From Acidimicrobiia bacterium (GTDB lineage: Bacteria; Actinomycetota; Acidimicrobiia; Acidimicrobiales; CATQHL01), in assembly GCA_021296435.1 (NCBI GenBank), contig JAGWAK010000041.1, forward strand, positions 1 through 10,320: a stretch of DNA of 10,320 nt, written 5' to 3'. Below are positions 5,848 through 10,320 of the stretch, piece after piece (the stretch's first letter is position 1; every line of letters begins with the position of its first letter). The translations under genes and the position numbers were made by a program. The notes beneath the pieces are model-generated. The model had not been told where the DNA came from. It made no database searches and saw nothing but the letters and a program-made list of their open reading frames with translations.

Positions 5848-7077
5848 ATGAGCGAACGCCGTGGACGCAGGGTCGCGGGGGTCGGCCCGGGCTACCGCGA
5901 GCGGCTTCGGGCGCTGGGGCTCGTGCTGCCTCTCCTCATCTTCCTGGGCGTCACCTTCCTCGCACCGCTGGGAACGATGCTGTTGAGGAGCGTCTACGAT
6001 CCGGTCGTCGCGGACGCCCTGCCCGCGACGCTCACGGCCCTGCGCGCGTGGGACGGCGAAGGGCTGCCGCCGGAGGCAGCGTACGAGGCGGCCGCCCGGG
6101 AAATCGGGACGGCGCGAGAGGCGAGAACGCTGGGACAGGTCGCCAGCCGGGCGAACCGGATTGAGAGCGGGCTGCGGGGCGTGCTCACGCGGACCGCCCG
6201 GGATCTTCGTGAGGTGACCGAGGGTCCGTGGCGCGAAGCCATGACCGCCATCGATTCCGCCTGGGTCGACCCGGGCACCTGGCACGCGATCCGCGCGGCC
6301 GGCGAGCGCTTCACCGCCCGTCACTACCTGAACGCGGTGGACATGCGGCGGCTGGCGGACGGTTCCGTCGCGCGGCAGCCAGAGGAGCGGCGCATCTATC
6401 TGCCCCTCCTCTGGCGCACGCTGCTCGTGAGCCTGGCGATCACCGTGTTCTGCCTGATCCTGGGCTATCCGATCGCTCATCTCATCGCGCACGCCAAGCC
6501 GGGCCGGGCCGGCCTCCTCCTCGCCCTCGTGCTCGTCCCCTTCTGGACTTCGCTCCTGGTGCGGACCACCTCGTGGATCGTCCTGCTCCAGACGCAGGGC
6601 GTCGTCAACGACCTGTTGGTGGCGATCGGGCTCGTCGGCGACGACGGCCGACTCTCGATGGTCTACAACATGACGGGCACCCTCGTGGCCATGACCCACG
6701 TTCTGCTGCCCTTCATGGTGCTGCCGCTGTATTCCGTCATGCGGTCGATTCCGCCCCTGCACATGCGGGCCGCCGCCTCGATGGGCGCCACGCCCGCCCA
6801 GGCGTTCCGCCGCGTCTACTGGCCGCAGACGCTGCCCGGCGTGGGCGCGGGCTCGCTCCTCGTCTTCATCCTCGCGATCGGCTACTACATCACGCCCGCG
6901 CTCGTCGGCGGGAGCAGCGGCCAGCTGATCTCGAACATGGTCGCCTACCACATGCAGACGTCGCTGAACTGGGGGCTCGCGGCGGCGCTGGGCGCGCTTC
7001 TGCTGGTGGGCGTGCTCGTCCTCTACCTGCTCTATGACCGGCTGATCGGCGTCGAGCGCATGAGCCTGGGCTCATGA
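5848..7077 (+). CDS. ABC importer permease 1, PotB-like, with a large periplasmic insertion
   Basis: This 409-residue inner-membrane permease forms half of the translocation pore. TM1 is at about 23-47. It is followed by roughly 140 hydrophilic, charged, helix-prone residues (about 48-187) before the next hydrophobic segments at about 188-215, 222-250, 273-298, 333-355 and 377-397. Classic PotB proteins are about 275-285 residues with only a short loop there, so the insertion accounts for most of the extra length. I have seen similar long versions accompany this type of binding protein, so it is probably a subfamily trait. The EAA loop that docks on the ATPase is clear at about 307-330 (RAAASMGATPAQAFRRVYW...). 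The start ATG is 4 nt after the SBP3 stop with little Shine-Dalgarno, pointing to translational coupling. The stop overlaps the next start as ATGA. Confidence 0.93.
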   Translation: MSERRGRRVAGVGPGYRERLRALGLVLPLLIFLGVTFLAPLGTMLLRSVYDPVVADALPATLTALRAWDGEGLPPEAAYEAAAREIGTAREARTLGQVASRANRIESGLRGVLTRTARDLREVTEGPWREAMTAIDSAWVDPGTWHAIRAAGERFTARHYLNAVDMRRLADGSVARQPEERRIYLPLLWRTLLVSLAITVFCLILGYPIAHLIAHAKPGRAGLLLALVLVPFWTSLLVRTTSWIVLLQTQGVVNDLLVAIGLVGDDGRLSMVYNMTGTLVAMTHVLLPFMVLPLYSVMRSIPPLHMRAAASMGATPAQAFRRVYWPQTLPGVGAGSLLVFILAIGYYITPALVGGSSGQLISNMVAYHMQTSLNWGLAAALGALLLVGVLVLYLLYDRLIGVERMSLGS

Positions 7078-7883
7078 CCGGGGCCCGCATCGGCCGCTTC
7101 GGCTACCTGGCCTTCTGCACGTGCGTCTTCATCTTTCTCGTGGCGCCGATCATCGTCATCGTGCCGCTCAGCTTCAACGCGGAACCCTATTTCACCTTCA
7201 CCGAGGGCATGCTCCGCCTCGATCCGGAGGCGTGGTCGCTGCGGTGGTACCGCGAGATCGTCGAGAACGAGGCGTGGACGCGCGGTCTCGTGAACAGCCT
7301 GGTCATCGGCGTCTCCGCCACCGTGCTCGCGACGGGGCTGGGGACGCTGGCGGCGCTCGGGCTGTCGAGCCCAGCCATGCCGGCGCGCCGCTTCATCACC
7401 GGCCTCCTGATCTCGCCCATGGTGACGCCGGTCATCATCTCGGCGGCGGGGATGTTCTTCTTCTACACCAACCTCGGACTGGCCCAGACCCACCTGGGAC
7501 TGATCCTGGCCCACGCGACGCTGGGCCTGCCCTTCGTCGTGATCACGGTGGTCGCCACGCTGTCGGCCTTCGACCACAACCTGACGCGGGCCGCGGCCAG
7601 CCTCGGCGCCGGGCCCGTGCGCATCTTCCGCACCGTGCAATTGCCGCTGATCGCCCCCGGCGTGATCTCGGGGGCCCTGTTCGCCTTCGCCACCTCGTTC
7701 GACGAGGTGGTCGTCGTGCTCTTCATGGGCGGGCTGGAGCAGCGGACGATCCCGCGCCAGATGTGGGCCGGGATCCGCGAGCAGATCAGCCCCGCAATCC
7801 TCGCGGTGGCCACCTTCCTGGTCGTGTTCGCGCTCGCGCTCCTGCTGACCGTCGAATGGCTCCGCCGCCGCGCGTCAGCCTGA
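7074..7883 (+). CDS. ABC importer permease 2, PotC-like
   Basis: This 269-residue inner-membrane permease is the partner of permease 1 and normal in length for PotC/COG1177. Hydrophobic segments lie at about 10-33, 72-98, 107-131, 141-165, 195-218 and 240-260, fitting six membrane helices. The EAA loop is at about 172-196 (RAAASLGAGPVRIFRTVQL...) and contacts the ATPase. The segment FAFATSFDEVVVVLFM (203-218) is characteristic of the family. It begins by ATGA overlap with permease 1 and is the last gene of the importer operon. The next gene is convergent, 43 bp beyond its stop. No strong terminator is visible in that gap. Confidence 0.94.
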   Translation: MTGARIGRFGYLAFCTCVFIFLVAPIIVIVPLSFNAEPYFTFTEGMLRLDPEAWSLRWYREIVENEAWTRGLVNSLVIGVSATVLATGLGTLAALGLSSPAMPARRFITGLLISPMVTPVIISAAGMFFFYTNLGLAQTHLGLILAHATLGLPFVVITVVATLSAFDHNLTRAAASLGAGPVRIFRTVQLPLIAPGVISGALFAFATSFDEVVVVLFMGGLEQRTIPRQMWAGIREQISPAILAVATFLVVFALALLLTVEWLRRRASA

Positions 7884-7926
7884 ATCAGCGATGCGTGGCG
7901 TTATTCCCCGCCGTGCGGAGGCGCCG
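7884..7926. other. Short convergent gap after the importer operon
   Basis: The 43 bp between the stops of permease 2 and the serine hydrolase contain only a weak 4-bp stem (GGCG 7897-7900 with CGCC 7909-7912, 8-nt loop). I see no U-tract and no credible intrinsic terminator in either direction. Transcripts may run into each other, or end by Rho-dependent means. Confidence 0.4.
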
Positions 7927-9144
7927 TCAGTTGCCCTCGAGCGAGAGGTTGACGAGTTCGCGGAAGCGTTCGAGGCGGGTCCCCCGGCTGTCGCCCCGCG
8001 GCGTCTGCGTGAACACGAGACCGATGATCTCGCGGTCGGGGTCGAGCCACGCATTCGTGCCGTCCGATCCACCGTGGCCGTAGGTGCCGTCGGCGAGCCG
8101 CCAGCCGTATCCGTAGTAGCTCGCGTCGTCACCCTCGCCGGCGATGTGAATCTTCGGTGACGTCATGACCTCGACGGACTCCGGCGTCAGGATCTCGGCT
8201 CCGTCGTAGGCGCCGCCGTTGAGGAACATCTGCGAGAAGACCGCATAGTCCCACGCCGACGAGATCATGCCGCCCGAAGCCCGCGCGAACGGGAAGGCCA
8301 CCGGCCCTCCCGGAGTGCCGCCGGGGGCCCAGTCCCCGTCGGGTCCGCGCTGGTAGTAGACCGCGCCCATGCGATCCACCTTCCCGTCCACCTCGTGCCC
8401 GGCGCGATGGTTGTAGCTGTCCGCCATCCCGAGCGGTCCGTAGACCGTCTCCATGAGCCGGTCCTCCAGCAGTTGGCCGGAGGCGATCTCGACCAGCGCG
8501 CCGAGCGTGTTGTAGCCCGGATTGTTGTAGGAGTACGTCTCGCCCGGAGTCACCTCCGCCCCGATCGGGCCGAAGCGGGCCGATTCGCTCTGCAGCGTCG
8601 GATTCTCGCCCAGCGGCTGCAGGAAGAGCGTGGGGATCCGGAGCCCGCTGCTGTGGGAGAGGAGGTGTCCGACCGTGATGAACCCCGCGCGGTAGTTGTC
8701 CCACTCGGGGATGTACTCCCGGACCAGGTCGTCGTAGGAGAGCTTGCCCTCTTCGACGAGTTGGGCGATCGCGGTGGCCACGACGGGCTTCGTATTGGAG
8801 GCCATGCGGAACATCGAGTTCCGCTCCATCGGCAGCCCCCGCTCCTTGTCGCGCATGCCGACCGCCTCGTGGAGGACGATCTTGCCCTTGCGGGCGACCA
8901 GCAGGACGGCGCCCACGATATCTCCCCGCTCGACGGCCTCGTGGTAGAGTCCGAGGGCGCCCTCGAGGACGGCGCGGGACATGCCGACCTCCTCCGGTTC
9001 GCCGTATGAGAGCGTGCGCGCTTCCTGCGCCGCGAGAGCCGGAGCGAACCCCGTCGCGCCCGCGAGGATCGTCGAGGGCAGGATGATCGCCAGGAAGAGC
9101 CACCGAGCGGCAGGGACGCCGCGAACGCGCCGCGATACCTTCAT
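7927..9144 (-). CDS. Exported beta-lactamase-family serine hydrolase (class C / PF00144)
   Basis: This 405-residue serine hydrolase has the beta-lactamase/DD-peptidase fold, a family that includes class C beta-lactamases, D,D-carboxypeptidases, D-aminopeptidases and esterases. Residues 1-39 form a Sec signal: basic start, hydrophobic 15-38, likely cleavage after ALA at 38. The catalytic set is complete: SNTK (116-119, nucleophile Ser116 and Lys119), YNN (206-208, the YxN tyrosine) and HGG (357-359, the third motif). GLRIPT and GYNTLG add typical surroundings. The HGG in place of KTG is common among esterases and peptidases, so antibiotic hydrolysis is not implied. GGAGG 4 nt upstream supports the ATG at 9144. 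It diverges from the aminotransferase gene. Release of D-amino acids from peptides would link the pair, but that is only inference. Confidence 0.92.
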   Translation of the reverse strand: MKVSRRVRGVPAARWLFLAIILPSTILAGATGFAPALAAQEARTLSYGEPEEVGMSRAVLEGALGLYHEAVERGDIVGAVLLVARKGKIVLHEAVGMRDKERGLPMERNSMFRMASNTKPVVATAIAQLVEEGKLSYDDLVREYIPEWDNYRAGFITVGHLLSHSSGLRIPTLFLQPLGENPTLQSESARFGPIGAEVTPGETYSYNNPGYNTLGALVEIASGQLLEDRLMETVYGPLGMADSYNHRAGHEVDGKVDRMGAVYYQRGPDGDWAPGGTPGGPVAFPFARASGGMISSAWDYAVFSQMFLNGGAYDGAEILTPESVEVMTSPKIHIAGEGDDASYYGYGWRLADGTYGHGGSDGTNAWLDPDREIIGLVFTQTPRGDSRGTRLERFRELVNLSLEGN

Positions 9145-9171
9145 CAGTCCTCCGGGAGCCGAAGAATACGG

Positions 9172-9199
9172 GCCGATGCGGCCGATGCGGGCCGATGCG
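9172..9199. repeat. Three tandem copies of GCCGATGCG
   Basis: The 9-mer GCCGATGCG occurs at 9172-9180, 9181-9189 and 9191-9199, the last after one extra G. It lies 28-55 bp upstream of the hydrolase start, within its expected promoter or 5' leader. It could be a regulator-binding array or just replication slippage in GC-rich DNA. Confidence 0.75.
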
Positions 9200-9220
9200 G
9201 AACAGCGGAGCCCGCCCGCC

Positions 9221-9244
9221 GAACGCTAACGTTGAACGCTAACG
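9221..9244. repeat. Two direct copies of GAACGCTAACG, 13-bp period
   Basis: GAACGCTAACG is present at 9221-9231 and again at 9234-9244, separated by TT. The junction creates the palindrome AACGTT. The arrangement, between two divergent genes, is what a paired operator site would look like. The 13-bp period is not a full helical turn, which slightly weakens that reading. Confidence 0.7.
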
Positions 9245-9361
9245 CGGCGCACGAACATGAACCAGATCGGCCGACCTTGCCCCCCCGGGGCTCGACACGG
9301 ACATCTAGTGGGCCGGCCGGCGGCGCGGCGGGCGGGCCGGCGATTCCCGAACACGGAAGGG

Positions 9362-10240
9362 TTGCAGACCATCATCGTCTATCTGAACGGAGACTACCTC
9401 CCCGTCGGCGAGGCGCGGGTCTCGGTGAACGACCGGGGCTTCCTGTTCGCGGATGCGGTCTACGAGGCGATCCCGGCGTACAAGGGCCGCTGTTTTCTGC
9501 GCGAGCGCCACCTGGCCCGGCTCGCCGGAGGGCTCCGCACGATCCGGATCGAGGCGGACGTGGCTCCCCTCGCCGACGTGGGCGACGAACTCATGGCGCG
9601 GAACGATCTCCTCGAGACCGAGTTTGCCGTCTTCTACATGCAGGTGACGCGCGGCGCCGCCCCCCGCACGCACGCGTTCCCGAGAGAGGCGGTCCCGCCC
9701 ACCGTCTTTGCCTTCGCGAAGGCACTCGTCCGCACGACGCCGGAGCGGTGGGAGCGGGGTTTCGGCGCCATCACGCTGCCCGACCAGCGCTGGGCGCGCG
9801 CCGACATCAAGACGACCGGCCTCCTCCCCAACGTCCTCGCCCAGCAGGCCGCGGTGGAGGCGGAGGTCGAGGACGCGATCTTCATCCGCGATGGGATGGT
9901 GCAGGAGGGGACGCACAACAACGTGTTCGCGGTTCTCGGCGGAGAGGTGACGACGGCCCCGGCCACCAACCACATCCTGCACGGCGTCACCCGCGCCTTC
10001 ACGCTCGAGTTGTGCGCCGGACTGGGAATCCCCGCCCGGGAACGCGCCTTCACGGCCGCCGAACTCCGGGACGCCGACGAGATCTTCTTCACGGGTACGA
10101 CGACGGAGATCCGGCCGACCGTGGAACTGGACGGCCGGCCCGTGGGGAGCGGTCGCCCGGGCGAGATCACCCGGGCGCTGTCGGAAGCCTACCGGCGTGC
10201 GGTCGCCCCGGTCGTCCCGGACGGATCGGCCGGCGCCTAG
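9362..10240 (+). CDS. dat: Class IV aminotransferase, probable D-amino-acid transaminase
   Basis: This cytoplasmic PLP enzyme probably interconverts D-alanine and D-glutamate with their 2-oxo acids, supplying D-amino acids or degrading them. From the TTG at 9362 it has 292 residues, normal for fold-type IV transaminases. Visible features are LNGDYLPVGEARVSVNDRGFLFADAVYE (8-35), YMQVTRGAAPRTHAFP (92-107), whose Arg and His match the D-amino-acid transaminase carboxylate-binding loop, Schiff-base Lys150 in ADIKTT, the PLP-binding Glu182 in QEGTHNNVF, GVTR (208-211) and TGTTTEI (244-250). Branched-chain transaminase or aminodeoxychorismate lyase is less likely given the RxH loop. The start is uncertain: no ATG is close, TTG 9362 directly follows GGAAGG with almost no spacing, and ATG 9257 would add an unlikely 35-residue tail. 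The TAG stop lies within the right edge repeat. Confidence 0.85.
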   Translation: MQTIIVYLNGDYLPVGEARVSVNDRGFLFADAVYEAIPAYKGRCFLRERHLARLAGGLRTIRIEADVAPLADVGDELMARNDLLETEFAVFYMQVTRGAAPRTHAFPREAVPPTVFAFAKALVRTTPERWERGFGAITLPDQRWARADIKTTGLLPNVLAQQAAVEAEVEDAIFIRDGMVQEGTHNNVFAVLGGEVTTAPATNHILHGVTRAFTLELCAGLGIPARERAFTAAELRDADEIFFTGTTTEIRPTVELDGRPVGSGRPGEITRALSEAYRRAVAPVVPDGSAGA

Positions 10241-10320
10241 ATGTAGATGCCACGATGGTTGTTCACCGGATCGACGAGTAAAATGAGAGTTCCTGTCAGA
10301 GAGCTCACACCCTACTCGTC
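10237..10320. repeat. Right edge inverted repeat, probable end of an insertion sequence
   Basis: This is the inverted partner of 1-83 (81 of 83 positions match). It begins at the CTAG that includes the aminotransferase stop codon and continues to the window edge. GACGAGTA at 10273-10280 is inverted as TACTCGTC at 10313-10320, so the outer 48 bp are bounded by an 8-bp inverted repeat. GAGCTC at 10301-10306 replaces the GATCTC of the left copy. A short open frame crosses the repeat (…DATMVVHRIDE, then TAA at 10279-10281) but is too short to call a gene. Confidence 0.85.

Larger units (their letters stand above)
9145..9361. promoter_or_regulatory. Divergent intergenic region with two sets of short direct repeats
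   Basis: This 217-bp stretch lies between the leftward hydrolase and the rightward aminotransferase and should contain both promoters. It holds two kinds of short tandem repeats (9172-9199 and 9221-9244, listed separately) followed by a very GC-rich run at about 9305-9345. The second repeat contains TTGAAC at 9232-9237, a possible -35 element for the aminotransferase, but no good -10 follows. An in-frame ATG at 9257 would make part of this region coding; the resulting Arg/Gly/Pro-rich 35-residue tail does not look like protein. Confidence 0.45.

Noticed and set aside
5821..6951. Minus-strand 376-codon frame opposite permease 1
   Set aside because: Antisense to a permease with clear membrane helices and EAA loop; the His/Arg/Asp/Gly-rich product has no recognisable features.
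7884..7926. Possible bidirectional terminator between the convergent genes
   Set aside because: Only a 4-bp stem can be drawn and there is no T-run on either strand.
7927..9144. Interpretation of the serine hydrolase as an antibiotic-resistance beta-lactamase
   Set aside because: It has SxxK and YxN but HGG in place of KTG, typical of esterase and peptidase members; there is no resistance context.
9232..9260. Possible sigma-70 promoter for the aminotransferase (TTGAAC as -35)
   Set aside because: No acceptable -10 hexamer occurs at 16-18 bp spacing, so the match is likely chance.
9232..10281. A 349-codon plus-strand frame overlapping the aminotransferase and ending in MVVHRIDE in the right repeat
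   Set aside because: Wrong frame relative to the aminotransferase, whose PLP motifs are unambiguous; composition is Arg/Gly/Pro-rich.

Overview
The window is high-GC bacterial DNA (roughly two thirds G+C by eye, strong G/C third-position bias). It has densely packed genes and no RNA genes, CRISPR array, transposase or other recombinase. The secreted serine hydrolase, the DUF3500 protein and the D-amino-acid-transaminase-like gene would suit a Gemmatimonadota-type or similar high-GC environmental genome. The transporter proteins closely resemble a family I know mainly from Alphaproteobacteria. The taxonomic guess is low confidence because the window has no phylogenetic marker.

Layout: an 83-bp repeat at the left edge (1-83) is matched in inverted orientation at the right edge (10237-10319), 81 of 83 positions identical by hand alignment. 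Between them lie (i) a leftward gene for an exported DUF3500 protein (125-1168); (ii) a divergent rightward six-gene operon (1299-7883) for a PotABCD/COG0687-type ABC importer, encoding one ATPase, three tandem paralogous substrate-binding proteins and two permeases; (iii) a leftward gene for an exported beta-lactamase-fold serine hydrolase (7927-9144), convergent with the operon; and (iv) a divergent class IV aminotransferase, probably D-amino-acid transaminase (9362-10240), whose stop codon touches the right repeat.

The importer genes are tightly coupled: ATGA overlaps join ATPase/SBP1 and permease 1/permease 2, an 11-bp overlap joins SBP2/SBP3, and a 4-bp gap joins SBP3/permease 1. The only sizeable internal gap, between SBP1 and SBP2, carries a perfect 14-bp palindrome. 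The three binding proteins align without gaps over about 334 residues (77% identity SBP1/SBP2 and 72% SBP2/SBP3, counted by hand). Their differences cluster in a few short segments, which suggests one membrane channel served by three receptors of differing ligand preference. The ligand is not determined; a polyamine or a related small cationic or organic solute is the family-based guess.

The most notable features are the triplicated binding protein in one operon and the matching inverted repeats at both edges. The repeats look like the ends of two copies of an insertion sequence facing opposite ways. They could bound a composite element, or simply mark where an assembly stopped at a repeated sequence.
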